Source: Pseudomonas siliginis (lineage in GTDB: Bacteria > Pseudomonadota > Gammaproteobacteria > Pseudomonadales > Pseudomonadaceae). From it: 64,000 nucleotides of DNA. The stretch lies in NCBI RefSeq assembly GCF_019145195.1, contig NZ_JAHSTW010000011.1, positions 62,001-126,000 of the forward strand. The letters run 5' to 3'. This document shows, in pieces, positions 8,031 to 16,437 of this stretch. A program made the position numbers and the translations under genes. The notes beneath the pieces are model-generated. The model was not told the DNA's origin and searched no databases. It saw nothing but the letters and a program-made list of their open reading frames with translations. How positions within the stretch are numbered: position 1 is the first letter of the stretch; each line of letters begins with the position of its first letter.

Positions 8031-9263
8031 TTAAGGCATATAGCCGTCGGCGCGCAGCAGGGTTTCCAGGCAGTGTTCGCTGATATGGTAGAACGCCTTG
8101 AGCTCTGCGATCTTCGCCAACAACTGCGTCGGATCGACCGGTTCGGCGCGTTTCACCGCGAGAATCATCTTGTTCTTGTTGGTGTGTTCCAGCGAAATGA
8201 ATTCGAAGACTTTGGTCTCGTAACCGCAGGCTTCGAGGAACAACGCGCGCAAGCTGTCGGTGACCATTTCCGCCTGCTGGCCGAGATGCAGGCCGTATTG
8301 CAGCATCGGTTTGAGCAGCGCCGGGCTCTGGATCTGCAGGCGGATCTGCTTGTGACAGCACGGTGAGCACATGATGATCGACGCACCCGAGCGGATGCCG
8401 GTGTGGATCGCGTAATCGGTGGCGATGTCGCAGGCATGCAGGGCGATCATCACGTCCAGCTCACTCGGCGCCACTGTGCGCACGTCACCGCACTTGAACA
8501 CCAGCCCCGGATGCTCGAGCTTGGCCGCTGCGGCGTTACACAGGTTGACCATTTCTTCACGCAGCTCGACGCCAGTGACTTCGCCCTCGGCCTTCAGCGT
8601 GTTGCGCAGGTAGTCGTGAATGGCGAACGTCAGGTAGCCCTTGCCCGAACCGAAATCGGCGACCCGCACCGGTTTGTCCAGCGCCAGCGGCGACGAGGTC
8701 AGGGCATGGCTGAACACTTCGATGAACTTGTTGATCTGCTTCCACTTGCGCGACATCGCCGGGATCAGCTCGTGTTGCGCATTGGTCACGCCCAGGTCTT
8801 TGAGGAAGGGGCGGCTCAGTTCAAGGAAACGATTTTTCTCGCGGTTGTGCTCGGCCGAAGGCGCTTCACGCAATTGCTGAGGTTTGCTCTTGAACAGCGA
8901 ACTCTTGCCCTTTTTGCTGTATTCCAGCTGCGCTTCGTCGGTCAGCGCCAGTAAATGCGCATTTTTGAACGAGGTCGGCAGCAGCCCGGCGATCAGCGCC
9001 ACGCCTTCGCTCAGCGGCAGGTTCTTGGTGATGTCGCGGGTCTTGTAGCGATAAACGAAAGACAGACACGGCTGCGCCTTGACCGTCACCGGTTTGATGA
9101 TGACCCGTTGCAGATCCGCCTCTTCACCGACGTATTTGGCCAACACCAATTTGATAAAACCGCTGTCGTCGAGGCTGGCTCGCAGCAGCTCGATGAACTG
9201 GGCGTGGTGATCGGCGGCCGGTTTGGCGGACGGCGCGGAAGAAGCGGAAACGGACATGGACAA
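8031..9263 (-). CDS. SAM-dependent methyltransferase (Methyltransf_32-like)
   Basis: 410 residues. The central domain has a good SAM-binding motif I, VRVADFGSGKGYLTFAIHDY (about 200-220), then VTGVELREEMVNLCNAAA, the acidic step KCGDVRTV, and ALHACDIATDYAI followed by CSPCCHKQIR. This series (GSGKGY, LHACD, CCHK) is seen in the methyltransferase family related to eukaryotic GSTCD and METTL25 proteins. The roughly 150-residue N-terminal part is family-specific. The substrate is not known; RNA is a possibility. The Met at 9257 could be the real start. Confidence 0.82.
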   Translation of the reverse strand: MSMSVSASSAPSAKPAADHHAQFIELLRASLDDSGFIKLVLAKYVGEEADLQRVIIKPVTVKAQPCLSFVYRYKTRDITKNLPLSEGVALIAGLLPTSFKNAHLLALTDEAQLEYSKKGKSSLFKSKPQQLREAPSAEHNREKNRFLELSRPFLKDLGVTNAQHELIPAMSRKWKQINKFIEVFSHALTSSPLALDKPVRVADFGSGKGYLTFAIHDYLRNTLKAEGEVTGVELREEMVNLCNAAAAKLEHPGLVFKCGDVRTVAPSELDVMIALHACDIATDYAIHTGIRSGASIIMCSPCCHKQIRLQIQSPALLKPMLQYGLHLGQQAEMVTDSLRALFLEACGYETKVFEFISLEHTNKNKMILAVKRAEPVDPTQLLAKIAELKAFYHISEHCLETLLRADGYMP

Positions 9264-9367
9264 GCGGCCTCGGACGGGCGGAATCGGGAATGGCGGGTAT
9301 TTTAGGGGGGATGAGGGTTGGGGACACCCTCTTATTTACCCAACGGCAAAATCCATGACACCGACCT

Positions 9368-9491
9368 TTGTGGCGAGGGGATTTATCCCCGATGGCGCGC
9401 GAAGCGGCCCTCTGTGTTCGGCCTTTCAAATCATGTGCGCAGGTTTTGCGACTGCTACGCAGCCGATCGGGGATAAATCCCCTCGCCACAG
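9368..9491. repeat. Inverted repeat of the GGCGAGGGGATTTATCCCC family
   Basis: Arms TTGTGGCGAGGGGATTTATC (from 9368) and its inverse GATAAATCCCCTCGCCACA (to about 9490) face each other across about 75 bp. This is a second repeat family, different from the REP core. Another copy is at 36458-36593. It lies between convergent or tandem gene ends and is probably non-coding. Confidence 0.8.
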
Positions 9492-9513
9492 AGGCCAAAT
9501 ATGCGGGACTGCT

Positions 9514-10131
9514 TCAGCCCAACACCACCAAGCGATTCGGCAACTCGTTCCGCACCTGCGTCACCGGCACGTGCACCTTCAACAACTCGCCACACGCCTC
9601 CACGCACGTGACGAACCCTTCCAGCGTGCGGCCCTGGCGGACCTGTTCGGTGAACGCTGCGACAATCGCGTCCCAGTTGCTGTTATCCAGCCGTTTGGAA
9701 ATCCCCTCGTCCACCAGAATCTCTACATAGCGCTCAGCCTCGCAGACAAAAATCAGCATGCCGGTGCTGCCCACGGTGTGGTGCAGGTTCTGTTCGAGAA
9801 ACTGCCGCCGCGCCAGGTTGGAGGCGCGCCAGTGGCGCACGCGACGCGGGACCAGATGCGTGGTGATTTTCGGCAGACGGAACAACAGGCAGAGGACGAT
9901 GAACATGCCCCATTGCACCAGCAGCAGACTGCGCAGGGTCAACCAGCCGGTGAAGTAGTGGACGATGCCCGGCAACACCAGGGCCAGCAGACTGGCCCAG
10001 AGCAGCGGGATGTACGCGTAATCGTCGGCACGGGCAGCGAGCACCGTGACCAGCTCGGCGTCGGTATTGCGCTCGACCCGGGCAATGGCCTCGGCGACTT
10101 TGCGTTGTTCGTGTTCAGTCAGTAATGCCAT
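9514..10131 (-). CDS. TPM-domain membrane protein
   Basis: 205 residues. The N-terminus EHEQRKVAEAIARVERNTDAE and the later VEILVDEGISKRLDNSNWDAI match the TPM (DUF477) domain, here split around two hydrophobic segments at about 39-60 and 68-86. The protein therefore sits in the inner membrane. It is the last gene of a LemA-YgcG-TPM set on the minus strand, 33 bp after the preceding gene. Related TPM proteins are linked to envelope or photosystem maintenance; its exact role is unknown. Confidence 0.85.
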   Translation of the reverse strand: MALLTEHEQRKVAEAIARVERNTDAELVTVLAARADDYAYIPLLWASLLALVLPGIVHYFTGWLTLRSLLLVQWGMFIVLCLLFRLPKITTHLVPRRVRHWRASNLARRQFLEQNLHHTVGSTGMLIFVCEAERYVEILVDEGISKRLDNSNWDAIVAAFTEQVRQGRTLEGFVTCVEACGELLKVHVPVTQVRNELPNRLVVLG

Positions 10132-10164
10132 GTCGAAAAATGCCTGCTCATTATTCTTTTGATC

Positions 10165-10917
10165 TCACCAGCCGCCGGACGAACCGCCGCCGCCGAAACT
10201 GCCCCCGCCACCGCTGAAGCCGCCACCGCCACCGCCGCCGAATCCGCCGCCACCGCCAAAGCCGCCCCCTCCTCCGGAGCCGCCCCGGCCGGCAGGCAGG
10301 ATACCGAGCATCTGGCAGACAAACACCGTCACGATGAACAACATCACCAGAAACATGAACAGCGCCGGGTGCCGCGAGATGAAATCATCCGCCGGGTCGC
10401 CGCTGGATTCGTACACGGTCGACGGTTCGTCCAGCGGATTGCCACCGAGCACCACCAGCATCGCCGCAACGCCATCGCTGATGCCTTTGCTGAAGTTGCC
10501 GGCCTTGAACGCCGGCGTGATGACCTGATGAATGATCACCGACGACTGCGCATCGGTCAGGCGATCCTCCAGGCCATAGCCGACTTCGATGCGCAGTTTG
10601 CGCTCGTCACGCGCGACGATCAGCAAGGCGCCGTTGTTCTTGTCTTTCTGACCGATGCCCCAGTGCCGACCGAGCTGAACGCCGAAATCCTCGATGGTGG
10701 TGCCCTGCAGATCGGGCAACGTGACCACCACCAATTGCTCGCCGGTGGCCTGTTCGTGCGCCTGCAATTGCTGGCTCAGTTGGGCGCGAATCGATGGCTC
10801 GAGCATCTGCGCCTGATCGACCACGCGCCCGCTCAGCGGCGGAAACGCCAATTCGGCCCGGGCGCTGACGGCGAACAGCCAGAGCAGCAGCACCAGGCTC
10901 AGTTTCAACACACGCAT
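10165..10917 (-). CDS. YgcG-like TPM-domain protein with Gly-rich tail
   Basis: 250 residues. A signal peptide (MRVLKLSLVLLLWLFAVSARA) is followed by a TPM domain (FPPLSGRVVDQAQMLEPSIR, LRIEVGYGLEDRLTDAQSS). Then comes a single transmembrane segment (about 190-207) and a low-complexity Gly/Ser tail ending GGGGSSGGW. This is the usual YgcG layout: a periplasmic domain anchored in the inner membrane with a flexible tail. It lies 13 bp downstream of lemA, so the genes form an operon, as LemA and YgcG proteins often do. Confidence 0.9.
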   Translation of the reverse strand: MRVLKLSLVLLLWLFAVSARAELAFPPLSGRVVDQAQMLEPSIRAQLSQQLQAHEQATGEQLVVVTLPDLQGTTIEDFGVQLGRHWGIGQKDKNNGALLIVARDERKLRIEVGYGLEDRLTDAQSSVIIHQVITPAFKAGNFSKGISDGVAAMLVVLGGNPLDEPSTVYESSGDPADDFISRHPALFMFLVMLFIVTVFVCQMLGILPAGRGGSGGGGGFGGGGGFGGGGGGGFSGGGGSFGGGGSSGGW

Positions 10918-10930
10918 GGGCGACCTCGAA

Positions 10931-11539
10931 TCAGAATTTCACTTCCGGGGCCTTCTCCGCGCCGGGCGTGGTGGCTTCGAAGGTTTCGCGCATCGGCAGA
11001 TCGCTGTACATCACGCTGTGCCACAGGCGACCGGGGAAGGTGCGGATCTCGGTGTTGTATTTCTGCACCGCCAGAATGAAATCGCGACGCGCCACGGCAA
11101 TGCGGTTTTCCGTGCCTTCGAGTTGCGATTGCAGGGCGAGGAAGTTCTGGTTGGCCTTCAGATCCGGATAGCGCTCGGAGACCACCATCAAACGGCTCAA
11201 TGCGCCGGTCAGTTGATCCTGTGCCTGCTGGAACTGCTTGAGCTTCTCGGGATTGTCGAGGGTGCTGGCATCGACCTGAATCGACGTCGCCTTGGCCCGC
11301 GCTTCAATCACGGCGGTCAGGGTTTCCTGCTCATGGGCGGCATAGCCCTTCACGGTTTCCACCAGATTGGGGATCAGGTCGGCGCGGCGCTGGTACTGGT
11401 TCTGCACCTGGCCCCAGGCGGCTTTGACCTGTTCGTCGAGGGTCGGGATATTGTTGATGCCGCACGCGGTCAACAGCGTGGCGAACACCAGCAACGTGGC
11501 GATCTGTAGCCGTGAACGGGAGGTTGAGCTGATATTCAT
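10931..11539 (-). CDS. lemA: LemA family lipoprotein
   Basis: 202 residues from the ATG at 11539 (GGAGCA upstream); the extended frame adds 31 residues without signal-peptide character. The signal sequence ends in a lipobox, LLTACG, so the protein is probably a lipoprotein. The LemA core is clear: IPTLDEQVKAAWGQVQNQYQ, RRADLIPNLVETVKGYAAHE and RRDFILAVQKYNTEIRTFP. It is an alpha-helical envelope protein of unknown biochemical role and the first gene of the lemA-ygcG-TPM operon. It is not the sensor kinase that shares the name LemA in Pseudomonas. Confidence 0.92.
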   Translation of the reverse strand: MNISSTSRSRLQIATLLVFATLLTACGINNIPTLDEQVKAAWGQVQNQYQRRADLIPNLVETVKGYAAHEQETLTAVIEARAKATSIQVDASTLDNPEKLKQFQQAQDQLTGALSRLMVVSERYPDLKANQNFLALQSQLEGTENRIAVARRDFILAVQKYNTEIRTFPGRLWHSVMYSDLPMRETFEATTPGAEKAPEVKF

Positions 11540-11797
11540 TGCAGTGATGCTCCATGACACATTTGATTTAAAAACCGAGCGCTGGGCATTCCCGGCCAGC
11601 GGTTGGGGCATAATCGGCGCCGCCACTGGCATGCGACGGGCTAATCGGCTAAAAAGTGCCCTTCGCGTTCACGTTGCCGCTGTCGGCTGCGGTTTTCCGG
11701 CTCAGGATTTTGCGCCGGTATCCGAACAACAATAGTCGCTCCCTACATTTTGGCTGGCCGGTGTTGCATCACCGTTTGGGCTCTAGAGAAAAAATTC

Positions 11798-14089
11798 ATG
11801 AAGAAGCTGTGTTTGCTGGGTCTGTTCGTCAGCCTGGCCAGTCATCAGGTACTGGCCGCCACGACCCCGGTACCTTTGGAAAACAAGGACGCTTTCATCA
11901 GCAACCTGATGAAACAAATGACCCTCGACGAGAAGATCGGCCAGTTGCGCCTGATCAGCATCGGCCCGGAAATGCCCCGCGAGCTGATCCGCAAGGAAAT
12001 TGCCGGCGGCAACATCGGCGGCACGTTCAACTCGATCACCCGCGCGGAAAACCGTCCGATGCAGGACGCGGCCATGCGCAGTCGCCTGAAGATTCCGATG
12101 TTTTTCGCGTACGACGTGATCCACGGTCACCGTACGATTTTCCCGATTCCGCTGGCCCTCGCGTCGAGCTGGGACATGGACGCCATCGGCCAGTCCGGTC
12201 GCGTTGCGGCTAAAGAAGCCGCCGCCGACAGCCTCGACATCACCTTCGCGCCGATGGTGGATATCTCCCGCGATCCACGCTGGGGCCGCAGCTCCGAAGG
12301 TTTCGGCGAAGACACCTACCTGACCTCGCGCATCGCCAAAGTCATGGTCAAGGCCTATCAGGGCGAGACCCCAAGCGCCGCCGACAGCATCATGGCCAGC
12401 GTCAAGCACTTCGCCCTGTACGGCGCGGTCGAGGGCGGTCGCGACTACAACACCGTCGACATGAGCCCGGTGAAGATGTACCAGGATTACCTGCCGCCGT
12501 ACCGCGCCGCGATCGATGCCGGCGCTGGCGGTGTGATGGTGGCGTTGAACTCGATCAACGGCATTCCGGCCACGGCCAACACCTGGCTGATGAACGACCT
12601 GCTGCGCAAGGACTGGGGCTTCAAAGGCCTGGCGGTCAGCGATCATGGTGCGATCTTCGAGCTGATCAAGCACGGCGTCGCTCGCGACGGTCGCGAAGCA
12701 GCGAAGCTGGCGATCAAGGCTGGCATCGACATGAGCATGAACGACACCCTCTACGGCAAAGAACTGCCGGGGCTGCTCAAGTCTGGCGAGATCGAACAGA
12801 AAGACATCGACAACGCTGTGCGCGAAGTGCTCGCCGCCAAGTACGACATGGGCCTGTTCAAGGACCCGTACCTGCGCATCGGCAAGGCCGAGGATGACCC
12901 GGCCGACACCTACGCCGAGAGTCGCCTGCACCGCGCCGAGGCCCGCGAAGTGGCGCGTCGCAGTCTGGTGCTGCTGAAGAACCAGAACGAAACCCTGCCG
13001 CTGAAGAAAGACGCGAAAATCGCGCTGGTCGGTCCATTGGCAAAAGCGCCGATCGACATGATGGGCAGCTGGGCCGCCGCCGGGCGCCCGGCGCAATCGG
13101 TCACGCTGTTCGATGGCATGAGTTCGGTGATCGGCGACAAGGCCAACCTGATCTACGCCCGTGGCGCCAACATCACGGGCGACAAGAAGGTTCTCGATTA
13201 CCTGAACTTCCTCAACTTCGATGCCCCGGAAGTGGTCGATGACCCGCGCCCGGCCAACGTGCTGATCGACGAAGCGGTGAAAGCGGCGAAGGATGCTGAC
13301 GTGATCGTCGCCGCTGTCGGCGAATCCCGTGGCATGTCCCACGAATCCTCGAGCCGCACCGACCTGAACATCCCGGAAACCCAGCGCGAATTGATCCGCG
13401 CACTTAAAGCCACTGGCAAGCCGTTGGTGCTGGTGTTGATGAACGGCCGCCCGCTGACGATTCTCGAAGAGAACCAGTCGGCCGATGCGATTCTGGAAAC
13501 CTGGTTCAGCGGCACCGAGGGCGGCAACGCCATCGCCGACGTGCTGTTCGGCGACTACAACCCGTCGGGCAAACTGCCGGTGACCTTCCCGCGTTCCGTG
13601 GGCCAGATCCCGACCTACTACAACCACCTGAGCATCGGCCGGCCATTCACGCCGGGCAAACCGGGCAACTACACCTCGCAGTATTTCGATGACACCACCG
13701 GCCCGCTGTTTCCGTTCGGTTATGGCTTGAGCTACACCACTTTCGCCCTGAGCGATATGGCGCTGTCATCGACCACCCTGAACGCCAGCGGCAAGCTCGA
13801 CGCCAGCGTCATGGTCAAGAACACCGGCAAGCGTGACGGCGAAACCGTGGTGCAGTTGTACATCCAGGACGTCACCGGTTCGATGATCCGCCCGGTGAAA
13901 GAACTGAAGAACTTCCAGAAGATCATGCTCAAGGCCGGCGAACAGAAGGTCGTGCACTTCACCATCACCGAGGAAGACCTGAAGTTCTACAACGCCCAGC
14001 TCAAATACGCGGCCGAGCCTGGCAAGTTCAACGTGCAGATCGGCCTGGACTCGCAGGCGGTGACGCAGCAGAGCTTTGAATTGCTGTAA
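11798..14089 (+). CDS. bglX: Periplasmic beta-glucosidase, glycoside hydrolase family 3
   Basis: 763 residues from the ATG at 11798, which opens a signal peptide (MKKLCLLGLFVSLASHQVLA); the longer frame adds 16 residues upstream of it. The GH3 N-terminal barrel is clear: FFAYDVIHGHRTIFPIPLAL, FAPMVDISRDPRWGRSSEGF and KHFALYGAVEGGRDYN. The nucleophile is Asp282 in AVSDHGAIFELI. The C-terminal domains include the FPFGYGLSYT motif and a fibronectin-III-like tail. It closely resembles E. coli BglX, which hydrolyses beta-glucosides in the periplasm. It is divergent from lemA. Confidence 0.95.
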   Translation: MKKLCLLGLFVSLASHQVLAATTPVPLENKDAFISNLMKQMTLDEKIGQLRLISIGPEMPRELIRKEIAGGNIGGTFNSITRAENRPMQDAAMRSRLKIPMFFAYDVIHGHRTIFPIPLALASSWDMDAIGQSGRVAAKEAAADSLDITFAPMVDISRDPRWGRSSEGFGEDTYLTSRIAKVMVKAYQGETPSAADSIMASVKHFALYGAVEGGRDYNTVDMSPVKMYQDYLPPYRAAIDAGAGGVMVALNSINGIPATANTWLMNDLLRKDWGFKGLAVSDHGAIFELIKHGVARDGREAAKLAIKAGIDMSMNDTLYGKELPGLLKSGEIEQKDIDNAVREVLAAKYDMGLFKDPYLRIGKAEDDPADTYAESRLHRAEAREVARRSLVLLKNQNETLPLKKDAKIALVGPLAKAPIDMMGSWAAAGRPAQSVTLFDGMSSVIGDKANLIYARGANITGDKKVLDYLNFLNFDAPEVVDDPRPANVLIDEAVKAAKDADVIVAAVGESRGMSHESSSRTDLNIPETQRELIRALKATGKPLVLVLMNGRPLTILEENQSADAILETWFSGTEGGNAIADVLFGDYNPSGKLPVTFPRSVGQIPTYYNHLSIGRPFTPGKPGNYTSQYFDDTTGPLFPFGYGLSYTTFALSDMALSSTTLNASGKLDASVMVKNTGKRDGETVVQLYIQDVTGSMIRPVKELKNFQKIMLKAGEQKVVHFTITEEDLKFYNAQLKYAAEPGKFNVQIGLDSQAVTQQSFELL

Positions 14090-14110
14090 TTTTTTCAGGT
14101 AACACATAAA

Positions 14111-14203
14111 CCTGTGGGAGCTGGCTTGCCAGCGATGGCGGCCTAACAGTCAACTGATATGTTGAATGTGATGGCCTCATCGCTGGCAAGCCAGCTCCCA
14201 CAG
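14111..14203. repeat. Inverted repeat GTGGGAGCTGGCTTGCCAGC family
   Basis: TGTGGGAGCTGGCTTGCCAG at 14113 and its inverse ending near 14203 form a hairpin just after bglX. It belongs to a REP variant in which CTGGCTTGCCAG replaces CGAGCCTGCTCG. It may serve as a terminator for the two convergent genes. Confidence 0.8.
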
Positions 14204-14221
14204 TGGTTTTGGGTGTCCCCG

Positions 14222-15379
14222 CTATCCGCGACGGTCGAGAATATTCACCACCAACCGATCCACCCAGCCCCACACCCGCTGCTTGACCCGCCGCCACAAC
14301 GGTCGGCGCTGCCATTCCTCCAGACTCACCAGCTGACTCAAGCCGAAGTCCTTCACAAAGCTCGCCTCCACTGCTGCCGTCAACGCCGGGTCCAGCGCTT
14401 CCAGATTCGCCTCCAGATTGAAACGCAGATTCCAGTGATCGAAGTTGCACGAACCGATGCTTACCCATTCGTCGACGAGAACCATTTTCAGGTGCAGGAA
14501 GCACGGCTGGTATTCGAAGATCTGCACGCCGGCCTTGAGCAGGCGCGGGTAATAGCGGTGCCCGGCGTAGCGCACTGACGGGTGATCGGTGCGCGGCCCG
14601 GTCAGCAGCAAGCGCACATCGACGCCGCGCGCGGCAGCCTTGCGCAGGGAGCGGCGGATTTTCCAGGTCGGCAGGAAGTACGGCGTGGCCATCCAGATGC
14701 GTTTTTGCCCGCTGTTCAACGCACGGAACAACGACTGCAAAATGTCGCGATGTTGACGGGCATCGGCATACGCCACGCGGCCCATGCCTTCGCCCTTGTC
14801 CGGCACACGCGGCAGGCGCGGCAAGCCGAAATGCGCGGCCGGGCGCCAGGCGCGGCGGTAGCGGTTGGCGATCCACTGGCGATCAAACAGCAATTGCCAA
14901 TCGATCACCAATGGGCCCCTGATCTCGACCATCACCTCGTGCCACTCGCTGACATCATGGCCCGGCGTCCAGAATTCATCGGTCACGCCGGTGCCGCCGA
15001 CCACTGCCAGACATTGATCGACCAGCAGCAATTTACGGTGGTCGCGATAGAAGTTGCCGACCCAGCGCCGCCAGCTCAGGCGATTGTAAAAACGCAGTTC
15101 GACCCCGGCCTGAGTCAGGCGCTGGCGCAGGTGCAGCGTGAACGCGAGGCTGCCGTAATCATCGAACAAGCAACGCACGCGCACGCCGCGCTCGGCCGCC
15201 GCGACCAGCGCCTGGACGATGGCTTCGGCGCAGGCGCCGGCCTCGACCAGGTACAGCTCCAGTTCGATTTGCTCTTTTGCCCCGGCAATGTGCTCGAGCA
15301 TCCGGGGAAAGAACTGCGGGCCGTCGATCAACAGTTCGAAACGGTTGCCGTCACGCCAGGGGAACACCGCACCGCGCAT
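14222..15379 (-). CDS. clsB: Cardiolipin synthase B-type phospholipase D family protein
   Basis: 385 residues. Two HKD motifs are present: HRKLLLVDQCLAVVGGTGVT and HLKMVLVDEWVSIGSCNFD, each followed by the G(G/S)xN-type turn of phospholipase D enzymes. The N-terminus RDGNRFELLIDGPQFFPRML matches ClsB (YbhO), which joins phosphatidylglycerol with another phospholipid at the inner membrane. There are no N-terminal membrane helices, as expected for ClsB rather than ClsA. The gene starts one base after the yceI-like stop, so the two are co-transcribed. Confidence 0.88.
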   Translation of the reverse strand: MRGAVFPWRDGNRFELLIDGPQFFPRMLEHIAGAKEQIELELYLVEAGACAEAIVQALVAAAERGVRVRCLFDDYGSLAFTLHLRQRLTQAGVELRFYNRLSWRRWVGNFYRDHRKLLLVDQCLAVVGGTGVTDEFWTPGHDVSEWHEVMVEIRGPLVIDWQLLFDRQWIANRYRRAWRPAAHFGLPRLPRVPDKGEGMGRVAYADARQHRDILQSLFRALNSGQKRIWMATPYFLPTWKIRRSLRKAAARGVDVRLLLTGPRTDHPSVRYAGHRYYPRLLKAGVQIFEYQPCFLHLKMVLVDEWVSIGSCNFDHWNLRFNLEANLEALDPALTAAVEASFVKDFGLSQLVSLEEWQRRPLWRRVKQRVWGWVDRLVVNILDRRG

Positions 15380-15380
15380 G

Positions 15381-15971
15381 TCAGCGCGCCGTGAAAATCA
15401 GCACCGCACCCACCGGCACCGACAGACTGATCGCCGACAGATCGGCGAGTTTGCGCAGGTTTTCCAGGCCCGGCGCCAGATCGAAATCCTCGGCGTTGAT
15501 CACCAGCGGCTCCAGTGTCACCACCTGAAAGCGCCGATCATCCAGACGCGTGGCGAGCAACTCGGCCGGGTATTCGTGCTGCTTGCCGTGCAGGCTGACG
15601 GTCAGCGGCAGGCGCAACTCCAGCTGCGCGCCGGGGGCCAGATCGTTGATCGGGCGCAGGTCGATCTGGGTAGTGATGGTGGCTGCGGGAAACTGCTCGA
15701 TCTGGAACAGCTCCTTGCGCATGCGCTCATCGCGCAGCGGAATGCCGCTGTTGATCGATTCGAGCTCGACTTCGACCTCGGCGCGACCGTTGGGGTCGAC
15801 CTTGCCGTGCAGCACCAGAAAGCGCTGCACCTCCGACACGCTGGCATTTTTGGTGCTGACGAACGACAGCCGCGACGACTCGCCGTCCAGATACCAATTG
15901 GCCTGGGCCGGCAGCGCAGCGGCGGTCAACAGCAGACTGGCGAAGGTTGTATAGAGGGAGCGGTTGAACAT
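15381..15971 (-). CDS. YceI family periplasmic protein
   Basis: 196 residues from the ATG at 15971 (an upstream GTG would add 10). The signal peptide is MFNRSLYTTFASLLLTAAAL with cleavage near PAQA-NW. The mature part has the YceI beta-barrel signature: WYLDGESSRLSFVSTKNASV, GRAEVEVELESINSGIPLRD and LTVSLHGKQHEYPAE. YceI proteins bind polyisoprenoid or lipid-like molecules in the periplasm. Pairing with a cardiolipin synthase suggests an envelope-lipid role, which is inference. Confidence 0.9.
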   Translation of the reverse strand: MFNRSLYTTFASLLLTAAALPAQANWYLDGESSRLSFVSTKNASVSEVQRFLVLHGKVDPNGRAEVEVELESINSGIPLRDERMRKELFQIEQFPAATITTQIDLRPINDLAPGAQLELRLPLTVSLHGKQHEYPAELLATRLDDRRFQVVTLEPLVINAEDFDLAPGLENLRKLADLSAISLSVPVGAVLIFTAR

Positions 15972-16033
15972 TGAACACTCGTGGGGGCGATAAACCTGCA
16001 CGAACCTTAACCGCCCGCCAAGTTATTGCAAGC

Positions 16034-16127
16034 CCTGTGGGAGCGAGCCTGCTCGCGAATGCAATGCTCCCCGCGCGCCATGTATTGCGGCTTGCGGCGA
16101 TTTCGCGAGCAGGCTCGCTCCCACAGG
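16034..16127. repeat. Inverted REP pair
   Basis: GTGGGAGCGAGCCTGCTCGC (about 16036-16055) and its inverse (about 16102-16126) form a classic doublet between a small gene and the YceI gene. Confidence 0.85.
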
Positions 16128-16140
16128 AAGACCAGATAAT

Positions 16141-16437
16141 TCAAGGATTGAGGCGACAGCCCTGGCGTTCGCTCAGCCACTGCGCGCTGTTGCTGCGGCC
16201 CATGCCGCTGACGGTGACGGTTTTGCTCGACGGGTCATCGGTAAAACCACTGGTTGGCAGCCATTGCTTCACATAGCCACGGCAATACCCGGCATCGTTG
16301 TTCATCACATAACGACACGAGCAGTATTCCTTGGCGGTGTAGGCGCTGATGATGTCCGGGAAAGCCCAGAGGTTTTCCCGTTCATACCAACCCCAGCCGA
16401 GCAGCACGATCAGCAGCAACAATAGAAAGCGCTTCAT
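16141..16437 (-). CDS. Small exported or membrane-anchored Cys-containing protein, unknown function
   Basis: 98 residues. A strongly hydrophobic N-terminus (MKRFLLLLLIVLLGWGWYER) is a signal anchor or signal peptide. The rest is polar with cysteines in CSCRYVMNNDAGYCRGYVKQ and near the end (RQGCRLNP), which could form disulfides in the periplasm. Its ATG overlaps the stop of the upstream serine hydrolase by 4 bp, so the two are translated together. The family was not recognised. Confidence 0.75.
   Translation of the reverse strand: MKRFLLLLLIVLLGWGWYERENLWAFPDIISAYTAKEYCSCRYVMNNDAGYCRGYVKQWLPTSGFTDDPSSKTVTVSGMGRSNSAQWLSERQGCRLNP

Noticed and set aside
10931..11539. Sensor kinase LemA (GacS)
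   Set aside because: The 202-residue lipoprotein belongs to the unrelated LemA envelope family; no kinase domain is present.
11783..13627. 614-codon open frame antisense to bglX
   Set aside because: bglX matches its family along the full length; the antisense frame shows only composition bias.
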